Of a DNA stretch of 37,271 nt, positions 1-7,902 are shown in pieces (the stretch's first letter is position 1; each line of letters begins with the position of its first letter). The notes under the pieces were generated by a model. The model was not told the DNA's origin. It made no database searches and worked only from the letters and a program-made list of their open reading frames with translations. The DNA is taken from assembly GCA_024698865.1 (NCBI GenBank), contig JAILQS010000095.1:1-37271 (forward strand), in the 5' to 3' direction. The DNA is from Lachnospiraceae bacterium. Its GTDB lineage: Bacteria > Bacillota > Clostridia > Lachnospirales > Lachnospiraceae. The position numbers and the translations under genes were made by a program.

Positions 1-240
1 CTTCTTTGTTCACAGGTGCGCATCGGAAGCCAGGTAAAACAGATTGTTTCCGGTATCAAAGCACACTACAGTGCAGAAGAAATGGTTGGAAAGAAAGTAA
101 TGGTACTGGTAAATCTGAAACCGGCGAAGCTGGCAGGCGTATTATCCGAGGGAATGCTTCTTTGTGCAGAAGATGAAAACGGAGAATTGGCACTTATGGT
201 TCCGGAGAAGAAAATGCCGGCCGGTGCTGAAATCTGCTAA
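1..240 (+). CDS. metG: Methionyl-tRNA synthetase, C-terminal end (partial)
   Basis: The frame is open from the window edge to a TAA stop and encodes about 79 residues, so the gene begins upstream. The visible part is the C-terminal EMAP/Trbp111-like tRNA-binding domain of bacterial MetRS, recognisable by QVKQIVSGIKAHYSAEEMVG, then a VNLKPAKLAGVLSEGMLL segment typical of this OB-fold. This appendix binds tRNA non-specifically and helps dimerise the enzyme; the catalytic Rossmann domain lies outside the window. The domain also occurs as stand-alone CsaA-like proteins, but the following tatD and rsmA genes match the metS-tatD-rsmA order of Firmicutes, which favours metG. The in-frame GTG at 16 is internal. 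Confidence 0.93.
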   Translation, partial: LLCSQVRIGSQVKQIVSGIKAHYSAEEMVGKKVMVLVNLKPAKLAGVLSEGMLLCAEDENGELALMVPEKKMPAGAEIC

Positions 241-291
241 CGAAAGAAAGATCAGTTAATGGAAGATGGAGCAAGGAGTTCGAAGACAGTG

Positions 292-1056
292 ATGATTTTT
301 GACAGTCATGCTCATTATGATGATGAGCAGTTTGAAGAAGACAGAGAAGCGCTATTAAGCAGTTTTAAGGAGCAGGGAGTCGGATATGTAGTAAACATAT
401 CCGCTTCCTTATCTTCCGTGGAAGACAGTATTGAGCTTGCGAAGGAGTATCCGTTTATCTATACATCCGTGGGCGTTCACCCGGAAGAGGTGCATCATTT
501 GAAAGAGGATAGTGAAGCATACCTTAGAAAAATGGCGGATTATGAAAAATGCGTGGCAATTGGTGAAATCGGCCTGGATTATCACAGGAAGGAAGTGCCG
601 CACGATTTACAGAAAAAATGGTTTATCACACAGATGGACATTGCCCGTGATAAAAAGCTTCCAATCCTGATTCACAGCAGAGATGCCGCACAGGATACGC
701 TAAATATTATGAGGGAGCAACACGCAGAAGAAATCGGTGGAGTAATACACTGTTTTTCCTATTCGAAAGAGATGGCAGCAAAGTATTTGGAAATGGGCTT
801 TTATCTCGGAATCGGAGGCGTTGTGACGTTCAAAAATGCTAAGACTTTAAAAGAAGTTGTAGAGTATGCACCGTTAGAGAGTCTTTTATTGGAGACGGAT
901 TGTCCGTATCTTGCACCGGAGCCATATCGCGGCAAGAGGAACAACTCCCTCTATATCAAATATGTTGCAGAGCAGATTGCGCAGTTAAAAGGCGTAACCT
1001 ACGAAGAAGTGGTAAGCGTAACCGAGCAGAATGCAAAGAAGATGTATGGAATCTGA
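292..1056 (+). CDS. tatD: TatD family metal-dependent DNase
   Basis: Cytoplasmic TIM-barrel metal-dependent hydrolase of the TatD/YcfH family; characterised members are 3'-5' deoxyribonucleases. Metal-ligand motifs appear in the expected order: DSHAHYDDEQF at the N-terminus, GEIGLDYH, HSRDA, HCFSYS, and ETDCPYLAPEPYRGKRN near the C-terminus. The frame is open from ATG 259, but that start has no good ribosome site and would add 11 atypical residues. ATG 292 (MIFDSHAHY) is preceded by AAGGAG at 273-278, a slightly long 13-nt spacing, and gives the family's usual length of about 254 residues, so I prefer it. It lies 51 bases after metG, probably co-transcribed. Confidence 0.93.
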   Translation: MIFDSHAHYDDEQFEEDREALLSSFKEQGVGYVVNISASLSSVEDSIELAKEYPFIYTSVGVHPEEVHHLKEDSEAYLRKMADYEKCVAIGEIGLDYHRKEVPHDLQKKWFITQMDIARDKKLPILIHSRDAAQDTLNIMREQHAEEIGGVIHCFSYSKEMAAKYLEMGFYLGIGGVVTFKNAKTLKEVVEYAPLESLLLETDCPYLAPEPYRGKRNNSLYIKYVAEQIAQLKGVTYEEVVSVTEQNAKKMYGI

Positions 1057-1095
1057 AAGGAAATATAAGAAACCAAGTAATAATCAGACAACGTA

Positions 1096-1107
1096 GAGCG
1101 TACGCTC
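1096..1107. repeat. 12-bp perfect palindrome before rsmA
   Basis: GAGCGTACGCTC is its own reverse complement and lies in the 75-base gap between tatD and rsmA, 24 bases ahead of the rsmA start. It has no U-run, so it is not an obvious terminator. It could be an RNA processing hairpin, a protein-binding site, or chance. Confidence 0.4.
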
Positions 1108-1131
1108 GGAAAGTAAAAACAGGAGGAATCA

Positions 1132-1989
1132 ATGGCAACACTGGGAAATCCGCAAAACACAATAGAAGTGCTTAAGAAATACGGATTTAATTTTCAAAAA
1201 AAATTCGGACAAAACTTCCTGATAGATGCGCACATCTTAGAAAATATAATGGATGCAGCGCAGGTGGGAAGCGACGATTTTGTACTCGAAATCGGACCGG
1301 GAATCGGAACGATGACACAGTATCTGTGCGAAAGAGCGAGAGAAGTAGTCAGCGTTGAAATTGACAAAAACCTGATTCCGATTCTGGAAGACACGCTGTC
1401 GCCATACGACAACGTGACGGTGATAAATGAAGATATTTTGAAACTCGATCTTGCACAGCTGGCAAAGGAAAAGAACGGAGGAGAGCCAATCAAAGTGGTT
1501 GCCAATCTTCCGTATTACATAACAACGCCAATTATCATGGGGCTGTTTGAAAGTAACGTACCACTCAAAAGCATTACGATTATGGTACAAAAAGAAGTGG
1601 CAGACCGTATGCAGGTCGGGCCGGGAACAAAGGATTACGGCGCGTTGTCACTTGCGGTACAGTATTATGCCAAACCGCAGATTAATATGATTGTGTCAGC
1701 GAACTGTTTTATGCCAAAACCAAATGTTGACTCGGCAGTGATTACGCTGCATCGCTATGAGAAGCCGCCGGTGGAAGTAAAGGACGAAAAGTTGCTGTTT
1801 CGCCTGATTCGCGCGTCCTTTAACCAGCGAAGGAAAACTCTTCAGAATGGGATTAACAATTCACCGGAACTTTCCATTAGTAAAGGACAGGTTGTAGAAG
1901 CTCTGGAGAAAATGGGCTTGCCGGCAACGGTACGCGGGGAAAGTCTGACACTGGAACAGTTTGCAACTTTAGCAAATCTGTTAGGATAG
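1132..1989 (+). CDS. rsmA: 16S rRNA dimethyladenosine transferase RsmA/KsgA
   Basis: SAM-dependent methyltransferase that dimethylates two adjacent adenines in the 3'-terminal helix of 16S rRNA during small-subunit maturation. The 285-residue length is normal. Visible motifs are KKFGQNFLID near the N-terminus, the SAM-binding loop VLEIGPGIGTMT, the catalytic NLPYYITTPI motif, and SFNQRRKTLQN in the C-terminal domain. AGGAGG lies just upstream of the ATG. The usual Firmicutes order is metS-tatD-(yabE)-rnmV-rsmA; here rnmV (ribonuclease M5) is absent between tatD and rsmA. Loss of function would be expected to give kasugamycin resistance, as in other bacteria. Confidence 0.97.
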   Translation: MATLGNPQNTIEVLKKYGFNFQKKFGQNFLIDAHILENIMDAAQVGSDDFVLEIGPGIGTMTQYLCERAREVVSVEIDKNLIPILEDTLSPYDNVTVINEDILKLDLAQLAKEKNGGEPIKVVANLPYYITTPIIMGLFESNVPLKSITIMVQKEVADRMQVGPGTKDYGALSLAVQYYAKPQINMIVSANCFMPKPNVDSAVITLHRYEKPPVEVKDEKLLFRLIRASFNQRRKTLQNGINNSPELSISKGQVVEALEKMGLPATVRGESLTLEQFATLANLLG

Positions 1990-2017
1990 AAGCAAAGAAA
2001 GAAAAAGAGGAAATGCA

Positions 2018-3055
2018 ATGAAGAAACGTTGGATCATAGGCTTACTTTTACTGACGCTGGTGCTTGCGCTTGGCGGATGTGGAAGAAAAGAAAACAAAGA
2101 AGAAGAAAAAGTCGAGTCTTTGGAAGCGGAAGAGACAGCAAAAGAAGCCGCCGTGGAAGAAGACATAGAAGAAGTCGAAGAAACACCGACGCCTACACCA
2201 ACACCAACACCGGAAACTTATACGGAAGCAGATACAAAGCCAATGTATACGGTAGATGTGGTAAATGTAAGAAAAGAGCCGTCCACGGACAGCGAAGTAT
2301 TAAAAGTTTTAGAGGCAAGAGTGGAGCTTGGCGTCATTGCGCTAGAGGGGGAATGGGCAAAGATTCTTCTGAACGGAGAAGTCTGCTATGTGGCAGCAGA
2401 ATTCCTAAGTGAACAGATGCCTAAGGATAACGGTAAACTGATTGTAATAGATGCAGGACACCAGCAACACGGCAACAGCGAACAGGAACCAATCGGACCG
2501 GGAGCATCGGAGACAAAAGCGAAAGTAGCCGACGGAACGAGCGGCTGTGTCAGTGGTTTGAATGAATACGAACTGACCTTACAGGTATCCCTGAAACTGC
2601 AGGCAGAGCTGGAAGACCGTGGTTATAAAGTAATTATGGTAAGAACAGAAAATGATGTGAATATCAGCAATGCAGAGCGCGCAGCGATAGCAAACGACAA
2701 CAACGCAGATGCATTTTTGCGTATTCATGCCAACGGTATAGACGACAGTTCCCATTCCGGTGCGATGACGATTTGTCAGACCCCATCCAATCCATACAAC
2801 GGCGACTTATATGAGCAGAGCAAGAGTCTCTCAACCAACGTATTGGATGGACTTGTGGCAGCTACAGGGTGCAATAAAGAGTATGTCTGGGAGACGGACA
2901 CGATGAGTGGAATCAACTGGGCAGATGTGCCGGTTACAATTGTAGAGATGGGATATATGTCGAATCCGGATGAGGATGCAAAGATGGCAACAGAGGAATA
3001 CCAGTCACAGATTGTATCCGGAATTGCAGACGGAGTAGATGCATATTTTCGATAG
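2018..3055 (+). CDS. Lipoprotein SH3b-domain N-acetylmuramoyl-L-alanine amidase
   Basis: Cell-wall hydrolase predicted to cleave the amide bond between MurNAc and the stem peptide. The N-terminus is a lipoprotein signal peptide with lipobox LGGC (Cys21), so it should be anchored on the outer face of the membrane. A Glu/Lys-rich stretch and a TP repeat linker (about residues 55-66) lead to an SH3b domain (about 75-130; VDVVNVRKEPSTDSEVL), then an Amidase_3 zinc domain (about 140-343) with DAGHQQHG, the Glu in LNEYELTLQVSL, RIHANG, and the terminal VEMGYMSNPDED. All expected zinc and catalytic positions appear present. It starts 28 bases after rsmA with AGAGGA before the ATG, and a strong terminator follows. 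Confidence 0.93.
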   Translation: MKKRWIIGLLLLTLVLALGGCGRKENKEEEKVESLEAEETAKEAAVEEDIEEVEETPTPTPTPTPETYTEADTKPMYTVDVVNVRKEPSTDSEVLKVLEARVELGVIALEGEWAKILLNGEVCYVAAEFLSEQMPKDNGKLIVIDAGHQQHGNSEQEPIGPGASETKAKVADGTSGCVSGLNEYELTLQVSLKLQAELEDRGYKVIMVRTENDVNISNAERAAIANDNNADAFLRIHANGIDDSSHSGAMTICQTPSNPYNGDLYEQSKSLSTNVLDGLVAATGCNKEYVWETDTMSGINWADVPVTIVEMGYMSNPDEDAKMATEEYQSQIVSGIADGVDAYFR

Positions 3056-3101
3056 AGAATTTACCGTAAAAAGTTTTATAAAAGAATAGAAGGATACAAA
3101 T

Positions 3102-3165
3102 AAAAAACCGCCGGGAAGATGGTACCCCTCAATAGGGGAAGCCAGACTCCGGGCGGTTTTTAAAT
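3102..3165. terminator. Bidirectional intrinsic terminator
   Basis: AAAAACCGCC pairs with GGCGGTTTTT, enclosing a second inner hairpin (CCCCT/AGGGG). The A-run before and T-run after the stem let it serve both the amidase gene and the convergent queT gene. Confidence 0.9.
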
Positions 3166-3169
3166 TTTC

Positions 3170-3661
3170 CTATTCCTGTGCACCAAAGATAGTGCTTCTA
3201 TGTCTGTTTAAAAGATTCAACGTCAGTGTACCAAGTACTCCGGCACTGATGATTTCGCCGATTCCAACGGTAGCCATCAGATAAATATAACTGTCCGGAA
3301 CACCGTAAGCGGTTTGCAATACCCAAGGAACGATGAGTGCGTTGGAAAGGATTGCAGGGATTGGTACAAGCCATTTGTATTTTCTAAGCAAATAAGCGCC
3401 GATTGCTCCAATCAGGGTAGCAATGGTACCAAAGCAAATATCCAGACCTGCACATCCGGTCAAAAGGTTGGCAAGCAGACAACCGATTGTAAGACCCGGG
3501 ATTGCTGCCGGTGTGAAGTAAGGTAATACTGTAAGAAGCTCTGAAAGACGAACCTGAATTGCGCCGGAAGCAAGTCCCATAGCGGAAGACACGAACGTAA
3601 GAACTACGTAAAGAGCTGCAATTACAGCGGACTGCGTGATAAATAATACTTTCTTATTCAT
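3170..3661 (-). CDS. queT: QueT family ECF transporter substrate-binding (S) component
   Basis: Small integral membrane protein of 163 residues with about five to six hydrophobic helices. It matches the QueT family (formerly COG4708), S components of energy-coupling-factor transporters that import a queuosine precursor (preQ0/preQ1). Family-like features are the N-terminal ITQSAVIAALYVVLTF, the polar segment GAIQVRLSELLTVLPYF, and the glycine-rich GLTIGCLLANLLTGC. No EcfA ATPase or EcfT gene is adjacent, consistent with a shared group II energising module elsewhere. A probable preQ1-I riboswitch directly upstream supports the substrate. AAAGGAG precedes the ATG and forms part of that riboswitch tail. 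Confidence 0.92.
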   Translation of the reverse strand: MNKKVLFITQSAVIAALYVVLTFVSSAMGLASGAIQVRLSELLTVLPYFTPAAIPGLTIGCLLANLLTGCAGLDICFGTIATLIGAIGAYLLRKYKWLVPIPAILSNALIVPWVLQTAYGVPDSYIYLMATVGIGEIISAGVLGTLTLNLLNRHRSTIFGAQE

Positions 3662-3669
3662 TTGTTTTC

Positions 3670-3711
3670 TCCTTTAGTTTTGTTTTGCGTCAGGAAGGTT
3701 TCGAACTGACG
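3670..3711 (-). promoter_or_regulatory. Probable preQ1-I riboswitch controlling queT
   Basis: Read on the minus strand, a six-base stem CGTCAG/CTGACG (3706-3711 with 3688-3693) encloses the loop TTCGAAACCTTC. It is followed by an A-rich tail CAAAACAAAACTAAAGG that ends in the queT ribosome-binding site. This is the H-type pseudoknot layout of preQ1 class I: short P1, C-containing loop, A-rich tail, with tail AAGG able to pair with loop CCTT. Ligand binding would then hide the ribosome site and shut off translation. The call rests on layout, similarity to known preQ1-I elements, and the QueT gene downstream; it has not been tested with a covariance model. Confidence 0.75.
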
Positions 3712-3749
3712 TATGAATTGTTACACGGATTTCATAAAAATCCAAACGA

Positions 3750-3778
3750 ATGATAACAAAATTGAAAGAAAAAATCAA
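3750..3778 (-). promoter_or_regulatory. Candidate promoter for queT
   Basis: On the minus strand a TTGATT -35 (3773-3778) and TATCAT -10 (3750-3755) are separated by 17 bases. A small GGATTT/AAATCC hairpin (3727-3743) follows in the leader before the riboswitch. Confidence 0.5.
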
Positions 3779-3788
3779 GAGAAAAAAC

Positions 3789-3816
3789 TTGAAACAGAAA
3801 TTTGCAGGAGTATAAT
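3789..3816 (+). promoter_or_regulatory. Candidate promoter for the LOG-family gene
   Basis: TTGAAA (3789-3794) and TATAAT (3811-3816) are spaced by 16 bases, placing the transcription start about 24 bases before ATG 3847. It is divergent from the queT promoter. Confidence 0.6.
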
Positions 3817-3846
3817 GAAAAAAACAGAGTCAAAAGGAGAAGGAAA

Positions 3847-4419
3847 ATGAACATTACGGTATACGGTTCGGCAAGTGATGAGATTAACAAAGAATATATA
3901 AAAGAAGGGGAAATGATCGGCAGGGAAATTGCCGGGCACGGAGACTCCGTTGTATTTGGTGGTGGAGCAACCGGCATGATGGGCGCTGTGGCACGAGGAT
4001 TCACGGAAGGAAGAAGTGATATTTCGCAACAGACAGACCAGATGTTGATTGGTGTTGCGCCGGATGTATTTGATGTGGACGGAGCATTGTATGACCAGTG
4101 TGATGAGTTTCTCAGACCGGATACTATGCGCGAGAGAAAACGCATCATGGAAGATAAGGCAGACGTGTTTTTGATTACTCCGGGAGGAATTGGCACGCTG
4201 GACGAATTTTTTGAAATTCTTGTTTTGACAGAAATCGGCCATCAGAAAAAACCGATTATTCTTTATAATATGCAGGACTACTATAAAGATGTAATCGGAT
4301 TGATCGATAATATGATAGAGAACGGTTTTCTGGCTCCGGAAAAGAGAAATCTGTTTGGAATAGTGAATAAGCCGGCAGAGTTATTTGATATTTTGGAGTC
4401 GTTACAGTATAATCAGTAA
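3847..4419 (+). CDS. LOG family (TIGR00730-type) Rossmann-fold nucleotide hydrolase
   Basis: Cytoplasmic protein of 190 residues in the LOG ('lysine decarboxylase-like') family; characterised members are phosphoribohydrolases that cleave a nucleoside 5'-monophosphate to free base and ribose 5-phosphate. Visible signatures are GGGATGMMGAVARG in the N-terminal half and the hallmark PGGIGTLDEFFE, with DTMRERKRIM between them. The frame extends upstream to a TTG at 3802, but that stretch covers the -10 box. ATG 3847 has AAGGAG a few bases before it and is the better start. The gene is followed after 32 bases by a penicillin-binding protein gene. The physiological substrate in this organism cannot be told from sequence. 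Confidence 0.9.
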   Translation: MNITVYGSASDEINKEYIKEGEMIGREIAGHGDSVVFGGGATGMMGAVARGFTEGRSDISQQTDQMLIGVAPDVFDVDGALYDQCDEFLRPDTMRERKRIMEDKADVFLITPGGIGTLDEFFEILVLTEIGHQKKPIILYNMQDYYKDVIGLIDNMIENGFLAPEKRNLFGIVNKPAELFDILESLQYNQ

Positions 4420-4451
4420 ATCAGAGACAATTCAAACATGGGAGAAGACAA

Positions 4452-6695
4452 ATGGCTAAGGAGAAAAAAGCGTTATCGCCAATGAGGCGAAGGGTGAGAA
4501 TGGTATTTCGATTAATTTTTCTACTGTTCTTACTTACAATTATATTAGTGGGAGCTGTATTTTTTAAAGTATACGGAAAAGAAATGATTGCCTGGTACGA
4601 AGAAGCCAATCAGATTGTGGCAGAGTCTTCGGAAGGAACATTTAAGCAATCTTTGACGAGCATCGTGTATGACGACAAAGGAGAAGTCCTAACGACCGTA
4701 AAGGGCGACAAAGACGTGTATTATGTCAACATTGAGCAGATTCCGGAGTCGGTAAAGGCGGCGATGGTGTCCATTGAGGACAAGAAGTTTTATCGCCACA
4801 ACGGAATTGACATGAAGGCAATTCTTCGTGCGGTGAAGGCATTAATTGTACACCATGGCGGAATTACGCAGGGTGCGAGTACGATTACCCAGCAGCTGAG
4901 CAGAAACATTTTCTTAAGTACGGAAGTCAGTTACGAGCGTAAGATCAAGGAGATATTTATCTCACTGGCACTCGAGAAGCGATATACCAAGGATCAGATA
5001 CTGGAATTCTATTTAAACAATATTTACTTTGGCAACGGCTACTATGGAATCGAAGCGGCAAGTCAGGGATATTTCAGCAAGAGTGTTACGGAGCTTACAT
5101 TGGGCGAGATTACGTTCCTTTGTGCAATTCCAAACAACCCGACACTCTACGATCCGATGGTAAGCCCGGAGAATACCGTAAAGCGTAAGGATCGTATTTT
5201 GAAACAGATGTACGAAGACGGCAAGCTTACGGACAACCAATACGAAAATGCATTGGCAGAAGACATCACACTCAATGTAAAACAAAAGAAAAAGCAGAAC
5301 TATCTCGAGACCTACGCATACAATTGTGCGATTCGTGCAATTATGAAGCAGAGGGGATTTGAATTCAGATACAGCTATTATTCCGTGGAGGATGAGGAAG
5401 CGTACGACGAAAGCTACAACGAAATGTACAAAGAATGCCAGCAGGCGTTGTATACGGGTGGATACCGCATTTACACTTCATTGAACCTTAAGAAACAAAA
5501 ACAGCTTCAAAAATCAGTGGATGAAGCGCTCAAGGATTTTGATGAGAAGGAAGAGGATGGTACCTACAAAATGCAAGGTGCAGCCACTTGTATTGATAAC
5601 GAGACCGGAAAGGTCGTTGCGATTGTCGGCGGAAGAAGCCAGAAAAATGATGGATATACGCTGAATCGTGCATACCAGTCCTTCCGTCAGCCGGGAAGCT
5701 CCATCAAACCGCTGATTGTATACACACCGGTATTTGAGCGTGGAATGACACCAAGCTCTATCGTGGATGATGTAAAGACGAAGGATGGTCCAAAGAACTC
5801 CAACGGAAGTTATGAAGGTAAAATCAACATACGTCGGGCAGTTGCATCATCGAAAAATACAGTAGCATGGAGCCTGTTCGAGGATTTGACACCGCAGATC
5901 GGATTAAATTATCTGCTGGAGATGAATTTTACAAAGATAGAAACGAGAGACTACACACCATCAGCCGCACTCGGTGGATTTACGACCGGTGTAAGTACGG
6001 TGGAGATGGCATCCGCATATGCAACCATTGAAAATGACGGTGTATATCGCGAAGCAACCTGCATTCAGAAAATAACAGACGCCGGTGGCAACGAAATCAT
6101 TGGAGCTGCGTCCTTTGACGAAAGAAAAGTTTATGAAGATAACGCAGCGCGCATGTCCATTAGCGTTATGGAATCTGTTATGAAAGAGGGAACGGGAGCA
6201 TCGCTTAAGTTAGACGATATGTCGTGTGCAGGCAAAACCGGTACCACCAACGACAAAAAGGACGGATGGTTTGTAGGCTTTACACCATACTACACGACCA
6301 GTGTGTGGGTAGGATACGACAAGCCAAAGAGTGTCGATGACCTGACCGGAGCAAGTTATCCGGGCAGTATCTGGAAGAACTTTATGGAAACCATCCATGA
6401 AGAACTGGAAAATGTGGAATTCCCGAAATATGAAGGGGAAGAAATCAAGATTCCGCAAAAGGAAGAGAAAAAAGAAGAGGAAGAAATCGAACTTGAAATC
6501 AGTCCGGAACCAATCGAGACACCGGAGCCAATTGAAACACCAGAGGTGCCGGAGGACGAGAATGATTACGGCGAGGATCCAAATCAGGACTATGGTGAAG
6601 ATCCAAATGCAGATCCGGGAATCCCGGCAGATGAAGGGGACACCGGAGATAACGCTGACTGGACCGAGGACGACATGATTTCCGACACACCGTAA
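4452..6695 (+). CDS. Class A penicillin-binding protein (PBP1A-type)
   Basis: Bifunctional peptidoglycan synthase of 747 residues: glycosyltransferase (GT51) plus DD-transpeptidase. A basic N-terminus precedes one membrane helix (about residues 17-40). The GT51 domain contains EDKKFYRHNGID (catalytic Glu near 109), GASTITQQLSRN and EKRYTKDQILEFYLNNIYFG. The transpeptidase motifs are S416-S-I-K419 in QPGSSIKPL, S467-K-N469, and K595-T-G-T-T. The C-terminal tail (about 665-747) is a disordered Glu/Pro/Asp-rich extension with repeated EPIETPE and DPN elements; similar low-complexity tails are common on Firmicutes class A PBPs. All active-site residues are present, so it should be functional. Confidence 0.96.
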   Translation: MAKEKKALSPMRRRVRMVFRLIFLLFLLTIILVGAVFFKVYGKEMIAWYEEANQIVAESSEGTFKQSLTSIVYDDKGEVLTTVKGDKDVYYVNIEQIPESVKAAMVSIEDKKFYRHNGIDMKAILRAVKALIVHHGGITQGASTITQQLSRNIFLSTEVSYERKIKEIFISLALEKRYTKDQILEFYLNNIYFGNGYYGIEAASQGYFSKSVTELTLGEITFLCAIPNNPTLYDPMVSPENTVKRKDRILKQMYEDGKLTDNQYENALAEDITLNVKQKKKQNYLETYAYNCAIRAIMKQRGFEFRYSYYSVEDEEAYDESYNEMYKECQQALYTGGYRIYTSLNLKKQKQLQKSVDEALKDFDEKEEDGTYKMQGAATCIDNETGKVVAIVGGRSQKNDGYTLNRAYQSFRQPGSSIKPLIVYTPVFERGMTPSSIVDDVKTKDGPKNSNGSYEGKINIRRAVASSKNTVAWSLFEDLTPQIGLNYLLEMNFTKIETRDYTPSAALGGFTTGVSTVEMASAYATIENDGVYREATCIQKITDAGGNEIIGAASFDERKVYEDNAARMSISVMESVMKEGTGASLKLDDMSCAGKTGTTNDKKDGWFVGFTPYYTTSVWVGYDKPKSVDDLTGASYPGSIWKNFMETIHEELENVEFPKYEGEEIKIPQKEEKKEEEEIELEISPEPIETPEPIETPEVPEDENDYGEDPNQDYGEDPNADPGIPADEGDTGDNADWTEDDMISDTP

Positions 6696-6725
6696 AAACC
6701 TTTCAGATCAAATAGCATCAAATAT

Positions 6726-6783
6726 AAAAAGAAGACCGCCTCGTTTGTGAACGTAATTCACAAGCGAGGCGGTCCTCTTTTTC
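6726..6783. terminator. Bidirectional intrinsic terminator
   Basis: GACCGCCTCG...CGAGGCGGTC forms a long GC-rich stem continued by TTGTGAA/TTCACAA (arms 6734-6774), flanked by AAAAAGAA and TCCTCTTTTTC. It separates the PBP gene from convergent mecA. Confidence 0.92.
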
Positions 6784-6792
6784 CTATGTGAA

Positions 6793-7641
6793 TCAGATTA
6801 CAGAAAGAATCTGAATTGCTGTATCGCGGATAATTACTTCGAAGTGCTCTTCGTAATAATCAACACTTGCGTAAGTAGATTTGGTAGAACGACCAAATTC
6901 ATAAGCAGTATTGCAAACGCGATTGAATTCCTTTGGTGTGTGGTCGGACTTCTCCATTGCAAGATAATACAGGTTGGATACGGTGTCCTTGTAAAGTGTA
7001 TTCTTGCCATGATATGCATCGGTAATATGATATGCATATTCGGTCACATCATCTAAAGAATCAAAGATAAATACATTGACATCGAGAACAGGAACCTTAG
7101 TTTTCTTAGCCTTGGCACCTTTCTTTTTCTTCTTTTCTTTTTGTGTGATTGCCTCGGAAAGAGGGGTGAATTCAGAGTCTGTATCAGAATCTGAGTCCTC
7201 CTGGGACAATTCGTTCTTTAAGACTTCCATAAAGGAACCTTTGGATGCTTCCTTTTCCTCCAATTCGTTCTGGAGTTTCTCATATAAGGTTAAAACTTCA
7301 TCGGCATAAGCCGGTTCGTCATCATCTTCAGAAGTATAATCTTCCACCTCGTGATCCGGCGAGAATTTAGAAAAACGGGTATCGAGCTCATCAGGATCGT
7401 CTACACGGGTGATAATCAGCATCAGACTATCCGGTCCGGTCGGAATGGCTTCGATCATCAGTGGATAATCGTTAGCTTCAAAATTAACTTCAACTGCAGC
7501 CTGGTTCATCATATCTCGAAATAAATCTTTGGCCTTTTCTGAGCCGTATGCAAGTTCACTCAATCTAAGTTCCCGCTCGCTCAAATCCTGCTTCGTCAAC
7601 GTGCAGCGAATCTGGTTATCGTTAATCTTTTCTATTTTCAA
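6793..7641 (-). CDS. mecA: Adaptor protein MecA
   Basis: Cytoplasmic adaptor that delivers substrates to the ClpC AAA+ unfoldase. The N-terminal target-binding domain begins MKIEKINDNQIRCTLTKQDL and the C-terminal ClpC-binding domain includes VFIFDSLDDVTEYAYHI and YYLAMEKSDHTPKEFNRV. The start is taken as TTG 7641, preceded by AAAGGAGG at ideal spacing; the frame stays open to 7689, but that part has no ribosome site. At 282 residues it is longer than Bacillus MecA (about 218) because the linker (about 125-195) is expanded, first acidic (DSDSDTDSE), then lysine-rich (KEKKKKKGAKAKKTK). Targets here are unknown; comK is not in the window. Confidence 0.93.
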   Translation of the reverse strand: MKIEKINDNQIRCTLTKQDLSERELRLSELAYGSEKAKDLFRDMMNQAAVEVNFEANDYPLMIEAIPTGPDSLMLIITRVDDPDELDTRFSKFSPDHEVEDYTSEDDDEPAYADEVLTLYEKLQNELEEKEASKGSFMEVLKNELSQEDSDSDTDSEFTPLSEAITQKEKKKKKGAKAKKTKVPVLDVNVFIFDSLDDVTEYAYHITDAYHGKNTLYKDTVSNLYYLAMEKSDHTPKEFNRVCNTAYEFGRSTKSTYASVDYYEEHFEVIIRDTAIQILSVI

Positions 7642-7751
7642 AGCGTTATCCTCCTTTGTTGCTAGATTTTGCTTCAAAATCAAGAGCATTTTGTAATAAC
7701 TAGACGAAAGTTCAAGCGTGTTTTAGTGACATATGCTCAATTTGTAAACAA

Positions 7752-7780
7752 AGTATAAGATATAACTACCGTAAAGTCAA
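7752..7780 (-). promoter_or_regulatory. Candidate mecA promoter
   Basis: Minus-strand TTGACT (7775-7780) and TATACT (7752-7757) are separated by 17 bases, leaving a leader of about 100 bases before the TTG start. Confidence 0.6.
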
Positions 7781-7838
7781 TAAAATAGACTAGCAAATAA
7801 TATGAAACTTGTGGGAAATTTTTGTTCAATAATGTGAA

Positions 7839-7867
7839 TTGAAAGCACGCAATTTACCTTATATAAT
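7839..7867 (+). promoter_or_regulatory. Candidate promoter for the kinase operon
   Basis: TTGAAA (7839-7844) and a perfect TATAAT (7862-7867) are separated by 17 bases. Transcription would start about 28 bases before ATG 7903, divergent from mecA. Confidence 0.7.
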
Positions 7868-7902
7868 TGAAGACAAGATGAAGTTTGGATGGAAAGGAGA
7901 AG

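Noticed and set aside
2184-2216. Short ACACC-type tandem repeat
   Set aside because: It simply encodes the Thr-Pro linker of the lipoprotein amidase; no sign of a separate element.
6397-6678. Lys/Arg-rich open frame of 93 codons at the PBP 3' end
   Set aside because: It is the shifted reading of the Glu/Pro-rich PBP tail, so its basic composition is an artefact.
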